34,872 nt of DNA, taken from a virus. Below are positions 19,601 to 26,696 of the stretch, one piece after another (position 1 is the stretch's first letter; every line of letters begins with the position of its first letter). The notes beneath the pieces are model-generated. The model saw nothing but the letters and a program-made list of their open reading frames with translations. It was not told where the DNA came from and searched no databases. The stretch covers positions 1 through 34,872 of IMG/VR virus record IMGVR_UViG_3300030388_001086. One strand, written 5' to 3'. The translations under genes and the position numbers were made by a program.

Positions 19601-22600
19601 TAATACACTTTATGGTTTTGATGGTCAAAACTTTGGTATACAAAACACATTAGACAATACAAACAAACAAGCTGTAGTTGCTAAACAAGCCTTAGCTAAC
19701 TTGAACGTAATAAATACTGTATCTAAGTTTAAGAACGGTAAGTCTGGATTAAATGTATTAACAGAGATAAAAGAAACTTTAGCTCAAATATTAGACGAAC
19801 AATACAAACAGGCATTCCCAGAAGATTTTGACTTGAGTTCTGTTGTTGAAGAGTCAGTAGAAGATGTGTTTGGTTTCTTAGACGCTTCCATGCAAGAAGA
19901 TATGGGTGGTGATTTTGTTGGAAACCACAACATTAGAAATAAAGTACTTGCTGCAAGGTTTAGAAGACAAGCAATGAGTATTAAGACTAATGGTACGCTT
20001 TCTACTGAAATGTCCGATATAGGGTATAGCTTTCAAAGCGAAAACTTTAAAACATCAGACAAGCTTAAGACTTATGAGGTTTTACCTGACGGAACAGTTC
20101 AATTACCTGAAATAATAATATCTAAACACGCAGCCAAAGTTCTTGGAATTACAAAAGAAGACATTAAAAAAGGTGAAGGAAAAGTATTTGCAACTCGTAT
20201 TCCTCACTCTAAAATAGGAGACCAAAAAGCATACGTTGTTAAAGAAATTATATCAGATTCTAGTGCTGGAAATATGGTTATCATACCAGCTGAGTCAGCT
20301 TTTGATATGGGTTCTGATAAGGATGGTGACCAACTACACATTAACGGTATTAAGAAGGGTAAAGACTTGTCTGAAACAGATAAGTTAAAGAATGTATTTT
20401 TAGAGCAATTATTTGATTTATACAACCAACCAGAAATGGTTTCTATGGTGAATAAGGTTATAGAGTTTGAAGAGTCTATTACTACACCTGGTATATCACA
20501 TATAGAAAACAACTTAGAACAAGGTCAAGGTAGAGTACTAGATGACCTTAACCCATTAGATGAAGTAAAAATACAAGATAGATTTGTAGGTAACCAAAAA
20601 ATACTTGGTATAGCTGCGTCATTAAATAGAAGTTTTAATTATTTCGCAGGTGCTAGAACACAATTTATGCTTGCTGGTAATAAAACTAACATTATAGTAA
20701 ACAACGTCAACGCTACTAATTTGATGCATGTCAAAGAGGGTAAAGAATTATGGTTTGAATTTGCAAAGCTACTTAACTTTATTATTGATGATGGTAAGAA
20801 TGGTGATAGAGCTAAGTTTAAGATGATAGAATCTACTGCTGCTCACTTTGCTATTTTACACAGAACAGGAGTTCCTTTAGAGGGTATACTAGATATAATG
20901 CATAATGCTAATTATCAAGAGTATTTAAAAGAAGTAGTGTTTGGAGAAAAAACTAAAAAAGATTTTTTTGGTGAGTATAAAGTATATGAAATAGCACAAC
21001 AAGGTGTTACTATAAATACAAAAAATGGTATAACTAAAAATGAAGTAAGAAATTTAGTAGTAACTCTAGATAATATAAAAAATGATTTAAAAGTGTTTTC
21101 TAGAATGGCTTCTTTAGATTCTAAAGCACCTTCTAATATGTTTGAGTTAGTTGCTTTACAACAGCAATTTATTAAAGCTAAAGAAAACCAACCATATTTA
21201 GCATCGGCATATAATAATGATGCTTACTTAAGAAAACAAGCTGAGTTACTTGAAAAGTATAAAGGTTTATTAGCAAAAGAAACATTTTTGTCAGAGAATG
21301 AAGCTAAAGTTATTTTAAAGTCGTTTAACGATACTTTAGACTTTATAAATCCAGAGGCATCAAAAGTTATATATGACTCATTAGGGTTTCATAAACTTGC
21401 TGTATATGCAAAAGCAAAAACTATAGAGCTAGACGGAAACAAGTTTAGTTTTAATGATTTGTTACTAAACTCTATGAATAGTTTAGATAGAAAAAACTTT
21501 GAGATTAATTTTAAAGAAGGTGGTATTTTAGCTAATGCTACATACGAAACACAAATAGAAAGTTTGCTCTCGTCTATAGATAACAGTATAGAAAAGCTTA
21601 TTACAGAGAATATAGATAACGACTTCTTAAGTTATGTAACTAAAATTAAAGTAAAACATTTAAATAGTAAAAATGATTTTTCTTTATACTCTAAGTACGA
21701 ATTAAGTCCTTCTATTAAAAGTGCTATAAATACTAAAACTCAACTAAATAATATAAGAAAGTCGTTTGCTAGTCTACCAGTAGAATTACAAAGTTATTTT
21801 ATAGCTATGGAATTTTTCCAAAACACATTTGGGCTAGGAGATTCAAATCAAACTTTCTTACCATTCTTACCTAAAAGCGTAAGGTCTACTTTAAAAGCGT
21901 CATCTAAGAAAATGATGACAGAAAAAGACACTACAAGTATAGATGCGGAGTTAGATTTATTAAACGAAAACTTAGGTGCAAACAAAGGAATTTCTCTTTC
22001 TTCTAGAGTAGATGAATTGTTAGCTACAGACGAAGACTTTATTGCAGAACAATCTGAACTAAGAGCTATAAAACTAGTAGAACTTATGGCAAGTTTTGCT
22101 CCTAATACTTTGAAAAAAGCTTTACGAACTTCTACAAAAGAAAACGTAAGGACATACGGAACGAATTTTAGAATAACCAATCTATTACAAGAAGAGACAG
22201 AAGAAAGTTATCAAAATGCTAAAAACATTATAAATAAAAATGGTTTAGTAATTTCTGATAAACAAATGTTTAGTATTTCATACGAAAAAGGGCAAGACAT
22301 AAAGAAATATGTATTAAATCCTAGTCGTAAGTTGCCTCTTATGAACATACACAAGCTGTATTCTCCTATTATATCTGCAGAAAACCAATTACAAAAAGGT
22401 AAAGATGAAAATGGTAATCCTGTAATGCATATGAAGAATAGACCATCTAACAATTTTATGTTTGGTTTAGAATCTCAGATGACTAAAGATGCTTTTGGTA
22501 GAGTAGGAGAAGTTTATTTAAAATGGAATCAAGATTTAAAAGGTTTAGAACAAGCAGAACCAGCTAAATACAAGAAACTATCAGAAGAGTATTCACATTA

Positions 22601-25385
22601 CTTATCATCGTTAAATGAAGTAAGTGCAATTAGAGACCAATTAGACTCTGACAATCAACTACGACCACAAGGTTCGTATAATAAAGAATACTTCGATAGT
22701 ATATATGCTCGTTTAGATTATTATCATAATCGTACACATAATTTACATCCTACAGCTAAAGAAAATATACTACAAGAACTAAACTATAGGTTTGGTGAAG
22801 TTATAACTGCAGCTCAACAACAATTTTGGGGCAGAACTGAAGAAGGAGAAAGACTTTTAAATATGGTGTCTGACGAAGCTAGGTCTAAAGACATATCTGT
22901 AGGTGATATGATGTTTAGTCCTGGAGATTTTGGACAAAACCATCCTACATTAGCTGCCGTACGAAGACAAATAGAAACAGGAAACCAAAAAATGCACTCT
23001 AACCTTAAGAAGGTTACGGATGAATTAAACGAAGCGTATAGCGCTTTGTATAAAGAGAAGTATGGTTTAATGAGATATGCTACTAAAGTTATTAGTAACG
23101 TACCATTATTAAGGTTTGCTTACTCTAAAGAAAAGATAGCTGAACAGTTGTTTGATAAACTGCAAATACAGAAGTCAGAGCTTTTATCTGTTTACGATGA
23201 AAAGACTAAGAAAAACATTAATAAACTTATTAACAAAACAGAGCTAAATAGTAAGTATTTTACTGATGAAGGTATATTAAAGAAGAATCTTAACAAACTA
23301 CCAGAGTCAGAAAAGTTGTCAGAAGCAGAGCTAAATTACGCAAACCTTGTATCACGCTATACAGTATTTTACCAAAAACTTCTTGAATCAAAAGGATTGT
23401 TTGGAGATAAAGGTAAGCGTAGTAGATACGTTCCTCTTATGAAAGCTAGTAAATACGAAATTTACAGAAGAAGAGGTATATACGGATTGTACTATTTAAT
23501 GCATAGTAACAAAGACAATATGTATGATGGTATGATTGTTACTGCATACAATCCAATGACGGGTAAAAATGAAACTAAAACTTACTCTGAGTTTAAAGCT
23601 ATATATTCTACATCTAAAGAAGAGGTGTTAGAATACCAAAAACAATTTAAAGGTAGGTTACCAAATAGTCAACTCAAAGCTATAGATTTAAATGCTTTTG
23701 GAAACATTACAAGAGCTAGAAATTTAAAATCTTTAAGAAATAATGCAAAAGCATTGTTTAGAACAGGTAAAGATGTGTTAGGTAATCCTATAACGCCAGT
23801 AGAAGGTGCTACAGATGTAATAGACGCAGAGAACAGTAAGACGTTTAACAGATACTTAAGTACTAGAAGTAGTAAGTCTGCTTACACAGCTACATTCAAC
23901 TTACATCAAGGTATGTACAACTATCTAAAAACGATGGTGTTTCAATACGGAACAGAATACTTAAGTGAGGATGGTAATTTTAAGAGTATACAGTTCAAGA
24001 ATACAGATAGAGGGAAAGAGTCAATGATAGTGAGTGGTAAGAAAAACCACGTTCAAAACTTTAATGGCTTTGAGAACTATAAATTTATGGTAGATGGAGC
24101 GATGCAATTTTTAAGAGGTGCGTCAGATGACAATTCTAACTCTGTACAGTATCTTAAGGACGTTGTAATGGATAGGTTTATAATGGGTACTCCTAAACAG
24201 ACAATTACAGGACTTGACTCTGAAAGAAAAGCAGTAGAGACTCTTACTCGATGGACAATGATGATTGGTTTGGGGCTTAACTTTACCGCAGCAGGATTTA
24301 ACATAGCTATAGGTAAGTATAACGGATGGCGTTCATTGGGTACTGCTAAGTTTGTAAAGTCTCATATGCGTGTGTTTGGTATTGGAGAGAATGGACTTTG
24401 GGATTCTAGAAGAGCTAAGAAAGCTCAATTAATACTAGAGGAGTATGGAATATTAACATACAGACCTGAAGACCAACTAGAAGATGCTGGACACGATACT
24501 TTAATAGATAAGATATTATTCTTTCCTATGACTCAAGCAGAGAAGTGGATACAACGAACTCAGTTTGTTGGAGAGCTATCAGATGCACAATGGAATTCTT
24601 ATGACATAGATTCTAATGGAAAGTTAATGATTGTAGACCAAGCTAATGCTCTTAATCCAGACCAAGTAGCACGTAAGGTTAGGTCTGTACAAAACGTACA
24701 GGGTAGAGGTTATTCTGATGCTGACCAAAGACTTATTCAGACTTACGCTCTAGGTAGTATGGTTATGCAGTTCAAAAGATGGTTTCCTACTTATATAGCT
24801 GATAGAATAGGTAAGGTTGGTTATCAAGAACACATAGATGACTTTGGAAAAACATACGCAGGTTCTGTTACAGTATTTAAAAAACATGCAATTGACCATT
24901 TAGGTAACCCTATATCATATATAAAAGATATGAGTAAGTTATCTAAAGCAGAACAACAAGCTCTTGGTAGATTCCATAGAGGACAAATGGGTATACTACT
25001 TACTGGGTTACTATTCTTAATGTCTGGAGGAGCTGAAGGTGGAGAAAGTGATGAAGATGAGGCTATTAATTCAGCATTAGAGAAATTTCTTGGTGATGCT
25101 ATGTTAGCAGTCAACCTACCTAAACTAGGATATATGGCAACTGTCCCAGCCGTAAATACACTAAACAGTATATTGTATTTAACTTATCATGGACTAGGTG
25201 GTGCAGAATATACAAGAGATAGTAAGTATGGATATAGAGGGGAGAAGAAAAGCCGTAGATACTTAGCTGCATTATTACCTGCTCCTTTAAGAAGTCAATT
25301 AGTAAGAGAGTCTAAGACTCCTGAAAAAATAAGGAAAGCACGTAGGGCTAAGAAAAGAAGAATAGAAAAACGAAGAGGTAATTAA
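13608..25385 (+). CDS. Giant polyvalent virion protein with RNAP-like core and HExxH protease motif (3925 aa)
   Basis: Order of parts: residues 165-352 are Gly/Ala-rich hydrophobic stretches with a LTEGLFIAGQTL...ARDVYLDN pattern typical of large polyvalent phage proteins; 430-640 charged coils; 640-800 acidic, then a Lys-rich patch (about 775-795). H858-E859-S-W-H862 is an HExxH zinc-peptidase motif, with E975 (NEAIAQAGG) a possible third ligand. YLKSHTHILTP (K1864) and SSIKGG (K1911) resemble the beta-like barrel of phage two-barrel RNA polymerases. RIPHS (2197-2201), GNMVIIP and D2237-K-D2239-G-D2241-QLHI resemble the beta'-like barrel with the Mg-binding DxDGD loop. The C-terminus has YALGSMVMQFKRWFPTYIADR (about 3711-3732), a hydrophobic helix (about 3793-3808) and a basic tail. 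It probably acts as the crAss-type virion RNA polymerase fused to other cargo functions; crAss-like phi14:2 gp66 is the known precedent for the polymerase. RNAP activity is inferred from motifs, not proven. Confidence 0.75.
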   Translation: MPENIDKPSVAINKLYDASFLKPTATDASTGIEVGENMTIGNSQDNYGLSFSDKQKEYSQAILAQDEQNNPKKDLQMGGFERTGRSFVAGIGDLVDGIGDTIDFLSGTPATKSMLGGPLVGLSQELYGIDLNKPMSDFFHGLGEKIQSVGDEVPGLTDFSDMTFSDAFTLDFWATHGARAIPFTISFLIPGAGGAKAASMGISALSKAGKLSKVGLKAAKKMKKAGLAPDLLTASKRMKNLAVGSGGAIAGNLTEGLFIAGQTLNDGIEQGLSLEQAQVAARDVYLDNMKWMGVDGFQLALFMGGGKVLKTARQIAKGKGAKTLIRKPGMKGFLASMGAVSGAALTDGMLEQYQEVYQDWTQKRRIAEQKGEEFMSYMDYFESDEAMATRVISFASAGSMTTVKSSINQAAERKAILTEKLSKDGLVKENLDLFNEEIEEFDVKDSGVQQEDTDALESSTEQRKAMEYNQLEALMVRLGLEGKSEYFNDFVQSQVENKKLTQEEADSWTSTMDNVQTQIQNSPNNNLNFNEKVGIVRSYIDLGNVQKTLDSKNKFYEEEKAGIENDNIITDKQKKEELKALEQNRKDELASVEELKKQTKADIRSIIDTSQIRREEERVQKEVVPELRRVIAKENSQEELTPGEVKVKADNQKLYETELEKIRLEAAQEKVGNDFTYKQNEDKDNTDLLFTKEGKDGDIIEKRVNDKGIVSERVLDKPAAVEDANAKQEEESKEISAEELAKETSTTEPAEEKESEEDKPKDNEQVEKESLTRRFVNKFKKNKKKGKTINAKNISEQQVKLTRGQRYVWAENMMAEDPSTSYYFARTVDELGQQSSGQAVGLAVFINPGTMTQEVFHHESWHIYQKMYDNTPEMAAIKKEITRKRNGKYVHPIYYKTFLQYLSFTKWQKEGKTSTLKGLVKGLGLDSYVKWMKTNDIAQSSLNSDQNYFNYVNEELNKKGYKVAPDTKQDLITNEAIAQAGGKTNANDSTFFSSYEKDKKVMSEKIGAVWSKIKSKVSPNQAKDIIQAAAPGLYDSDLGEMLRKARVEFAKPNNKRRYANQFSKEGPFHQKKQIDLERMNMESAIENSLSDRYSSGLINKVVNNAINNADDTNQAEFLNDLVKLNKHEILTQTVLNLGRTLGADEVAKIESFVTDPKNAKYLDRVIRNSAFSKLIQMRKEEQEGAQLSMFDEIIEASLESEVEAMFGEQIQEEFSRQLNPRATKLINEFVKLNNKTGDPIKTYTVYAGLSKALEGNRNNKDRFEQEVLSLMDISKDLTLKDTLSASQLAFVGFMNYAKGNMLNSKNAEDSIWHYFRSFKLEKGFQFTIKEDGTVEAENQLPKFNQRLINGKVASLMENLFGESQYSFSKAIQLEKMRSTNNENKNKAILQFVKTIAKDSFDYTTLTEEDMDNISIDGIPLSQYFTDARIDNLQLEFFNPNLKYYYDVAATQTQDGFPTNPLQQYERATSSIVSYYTKSIVDSKTRGRVTNLVTSITNRAWANYNERTDNGRANDELSNGTLVYKGGVAYFSRKNSSLVIKDVFNKLHNSLYYHIQDSSIGGITFNPEGESVSLYNKSAYIYENIENLSDFISDLKEQEQGINRYASLFPGNYIAFDMYEEGYKPEISYGLGIYEEGGRGYKNSNVTPELALKARVLHFISRYKNGSTEYKQFLGQLGDSSRQYYLDNTNLFTKPGEISTGFKTIETLTGKKVDHTSNSEELYQTLLKAGYITESDKLSIKLFYANNYINKYFAQDLFFNKSTSQRDSALQADLPKRLKGISSPRINITGKRIEPLVIKDMKTEFGAPLADSASFMLPETARMLQNQYGELENIGNNLKTLHYGQNLDNTTFEGKFGKRVPIYLKSHTHILTPSMTANNPALKAIEKVLRTRMHKLKGTNAIPIVYFDSSIKGGLTKDQIGGIDTSKMTKEEIEKLTNIQKNGLGYSMEEIMEWSKDYDYITMLEKSGNRLTLENKNKLETLSIHQRQDERYRYEDVNGNTLYGFDGQNFGIQNTLDNTNKQAVVAKQALANLNVINTVSKFKNGKSGLNVLTEIKETLAQILDEQYKQAFPEDFDLSSVVEESVEDVFGFLDASMQEDMGGDFVGNHNIRNKVLAARFRRQAMSIKTNGTLSTEMSDIGYSFQSENFKTSDKLKTYEVLPDGTVQLPEIIISKHAAKVLGITKEDIKKGEGKVFATRIPHSKIGDQKAYVVKEIISDSSAGNMVIIPAESAFDMGSDKDGDQLHINGIKKGKDLSETDKLKNVFLEQLFDLYNQPEMVSMVNKVIEFEESITTPGISHIENNLEQGQGRVLDDLNPLDEVKIQDRFVGNQKILGIAASLNRSFNYFAGARTQFMLAGNKTNIIVNNVNATNLMHVKEGKELWFEFAKLLNFIIDDGKNGDRAKFKMIESTAAHFAILHRTGVPLEGILDIMHNANYQEYLKEVVFGEKTKKDFFGEYKVYEIAQQGVTINTKNGITKNEVRNLVVTLDNIKNDLKVFSRMASLDSKAPSNMFELVALQQQFIKAKENQPYLASAYNNDAYLRKQAELLEKYKGLLAKETFLSENEAKVILKSFNDTLDFINPEASKVIYDSLGFHKLAVYAKAKTIELDGNKFSFNDLLLNSMNSLDRKNFEINFKEGGILANATYETQIESLLSSIDNSIEKLITENIDNDFLSYVTKIKVKHLNSKNDFSLYSKYELSPSIKSAINTKTQLNNIRKSFASLPVELQSYFIAMEFFQNTFGLGDSNQTFLPFLPKSVRSTLKASSKKMMTEKDTTSIDAELDLLNENLGANKGISLSSRVDELLATDEDFIAEQSELRAIKLVELMASFAPNTLKKALRTSTKENVRTYGTNFRITNLLQEETEESYQNAKNIINKNGLVISDKQMFSISYEKGQDIKKYVLNPSRKLPLMNIHKLYSPIISAENQLQKGKDENGNPVMHMKNRPSNNFMFGLESQMTKDAFGRVGEVYLKWNQDLKGLEQAEPAKYKKLSEEYSHYLSSLNEVSAIRDQLDSDNQLRPQGSYNKEYFDSIYARLDYYHNRTHNLHPTAKENILQELNYRFGEVITAAQQQFWGRTEEGERLLNMVSDEARSKDISVGDMMFSPGDFGQNHPTLAAVRRQIETGNQKMHSNLKKVTDELNEAYSALYKEKYGLMRYATKVISNVPLLRFAYSKEKIAEQLFDKLQIQKSELLSVYDEKTKKNINKLINKTELNSKYFTDEGILKKNLNKLPESEKLSEAELNYANLVSRYTVFYQKLLESKGLFGDKGKRSRYVPLMKASKYEIYRRRGIYGLYYLMHSNKDNMYDGMIVTAYNPMTGKNETKTYSEFKAIYSTSKEEVLEYQKQFKGRLPNSQLKAIDLNAFGNITRARNLKSLRNNAKALFRTGKDVLGNPITPVEGATDVIDAENSKTFNRYLSTRSSKSAYTATFNLHQGMYNYLKTMVFQYGTEYLSEDGNFKSIQFKNTDRGKESMIVSGKKNHVQNFNGFENYKFMVDGAMQFLRGASDDNSNSVQYLKDVVMDRFIMGTPKQTITGLDSERKAVETLTRWTMMIGLGLNFTAAGFNIAIGKYNGWRSLGTAKFVKSHMRVFGIGENGLWDSRRAKKAQLILEEYGILTYRPEDQLEDAGHDTLIDKILFFPMTQAEKWIQRTQFVGELSDAQWNSYDIDSNGKLMIVDQANALNPDQVARKVRSVQNVQGRGYSDADQRLIQTYALGSMVMQFKRWFPTYIADRIGKVGYQEHIDDFGKTYAGSVTVFKKHAIDHLGNPISYIKDMSKLSKAEQQALGRFHRGQMGILLTGLLFLMSGGAEGGESDEDEAINSALEKFLGDAMLAVNLPKLGYMATVPAVNTLNSILYLTYHGLGGAEYTRDSKYGYRGEKKSRRYLAALLPAPLRSQLVRESKTPEKIRKARRAKKRRIEKRRGN

Positions 25386-25389
25386 TTAG

Positions 25390-25397
25390 TATATTTG
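25390..25397 (+). promoter_or_regulatory. Candidate Bacteroidota-type promoter, -7 box TATATTTG
   Basis: An exact match to the Bacteroidota -7 consensus TAnnTTTG lies in the 27-nt gap after the giant gene and ends 15 nt before the ATG at 25413. With the box centred at -7, transcription would start near 25401, giving a leader of about 12 nt. No TTG -33 element is seen at the usual distance. It would start the adhesion-gene transcript. Confidence 0.5.
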
Positions 25398-25412
25398 TGT
25401 AAATTCAGATAA

Positions 25413-26003
25413 ATGGCAATTCAAACAATAAATACAGACATTGCAGCAGAGGTAAATATTTCTGCTAGAAGGAACGATACTTTTACTTTTAAGTTTTCTG
25501 TAGCTAACCCTACAAATACAAGTCAAGGTCTTCCTTTAAATACTGCACAATCAGATGCAGCTACAAACCCACAATATCAAGCTAAAATGTCTATAGTAGA
25601 TTCTTCTACAGGAGACGTAAAGTTAAGCTTGTATACTGCTTTTTATCAAAAATCTAATGGTACTATAAGCCATCAAGCATCAGGTTCAGGTACTACTGCT
25701 CCTTTAGCTACACCACCATCAGCAACTACAGCAGGTGAGTATAGTGGACTTACTAATCCTACGGGTAGTGTTCTTACTGGAGGTGCTATAGATTTTAAAT
25801 TAAATACAGCTACTGCAAATACATTAGCGGTAATTAAAGTACCATTTGTATATATGGTTTTTGAGCCTGGAGATTATTCTTACGATTTACAGATTAGATT
25901 GCAAACCGCAGGAGGTACGGGTACAGCTGCACTAGCTTCAATAGAATATACAACGTGGATGTTTGGAACATTTACATTAAACCCAGATATAACGACTGCT
26001 TAA
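25413..26003 (+). CDS. Beta-rich fibre adaptor, BppU-N-terminal-like (196 aa)
   Basis: The N-terminus IAAEVNISARRNDTFTFKFSV (about 10-30) has the acidic/basic ISxRRxDxF pattern seen at the start of Ig-like adaptor domains of phage baseplate upper and fibre proteins (BppU N-terminal type). A low-complexity Ser/Thr/Gly/Ala region (about 85-125) follows, then FEPGDYSYDLQIRLQ, the last strands of such a domain, and a final FGTFTLN strand. It is a clear relative of the protein at 33315-33695. A promoter-like box precedes it and its TAA overlaps the next ATG (TAATG). It probably joins a fibre to the virion (inferred). Confidence 0.55.
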   Translation: MAIQTINTDIAAEVNISARRNDTFTFKFSVANPTNTSQGLPLNTAQSDAATNPQYQAKMSIVDSSTGDVKLSLYTAFYQKSNGTISHQASGSGTTAPLATPPSATTAGEYSGLTNPTGSVLTGGAIDFKLNTATANTLAVIKVPFVYMVFEPGDYSYDLQIRLQTAGGTGTAALASIEYTTWMFGTFTLNPDITTA

Positions 26004-26695
26004 TGTCAGTACCTAAAATTACTATATCACCCCCTACTCATAAGATTGTTATAGAACAAGTTTCTGGGTTTGCGTTTATTCAGCAAAATTTAGCTTATGG
26101 ATTCGAACCCTCTCCTACAAATTCTGCGTTAATAAGTCCTATTAGTGTAAATAATGTTCCTGTATCTACTGTAGTACAGCCAGCTGTTTTGGGTGGTATA
26201 TCTTTACAGCCTGATATAAACGTTCAAGTTGGTGCTGCTACAAATTCTATAATACCTCAACTATTAAATAGTTTTGTGTACGATTTTCCAGCATGGACAG
26301 GAAACACAACTACAATAAATACAAGTAATTTTTCATCATCTAATATAATACACATAAAAGATGGAAACTCCAGTAATCCTTATGGATGCACAATGGAGAA
26401 AGCAAATACAAATGATTTAAATAAAGGAGCAAAAACTAATTTATTTTTATATTTGTCTTATGTAGCGGGTAATTTGAAAGTTTTACATAAAGGTTATTAC
26501 GATGTACCTAATGATTTTATAGAGAATTGGTCGGCTGGAAAAACTATATATTTAAACGCGTCAGGTAAATTAGATACCTCACCATCAACAACTTCAGGTC
26601 ATTGGGTAAGGTCTTTAGGTTTTTGCATACCTAACACAGAAAGTAAAAAAAGAGTTTGGTTTGAACCAGACAGTACATATTTAAAAATTATATAA
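26003..26695 (+). CDS. Fibre-like structural protein (230 aa)
   Basis: I place the start at the ATG overlapping the previous stop (26001-26005, TAATG). A Met 16 codons upstream at 25955 is also in frame, but the TAATG coupling is used at four other junctions here and the extra residues read from inside the adaptor gene. The protein is beta-rich with repeated strand-like segments. Its C-terminal 70 residues (KGYYDVP...GKTIYLNASGKL...FEPDSTYLKI) follow a G-Y-x...W...G-x-x-Y-L...G-x-L...F-x-P-x-x-T-x-x-K-I pattern common at the ends of phage fibre and capsid-decoration proteins. A virion surface role is likely; receptor is unknown. Confidence 0.55.
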   Translation: MSVPKITISPPTHKIVIEQVSGFAFIQQNLAYGFEPSPTNSALISPISVNNVPVSTVVQPAVLGGISLQPDINVQVGAATNSIIPQLLNSFVYDFPAWTGNTTTINTSNFSSSNIIHIKDGNSSNPYGCTMEKANTNDLNKGAKTNLFLYLSYVAGNLKVLHKGYYDVPNDFIENWSAGKTIYLNASGKLDTSPSTTSGHWVRSLGFCIPNTESKKRVWFEPDSTYLKII

Positions 26696-26696
26696 A

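Noticed and set aside
25955-26002. Alternative upstream start for the 230-residue fibre-like protein
   Set aside because: It would overlap the adaptor gene by 49 nt and add 16 residues read out of another gene, while the TAATG at 26001-26005 matches four other junctions.
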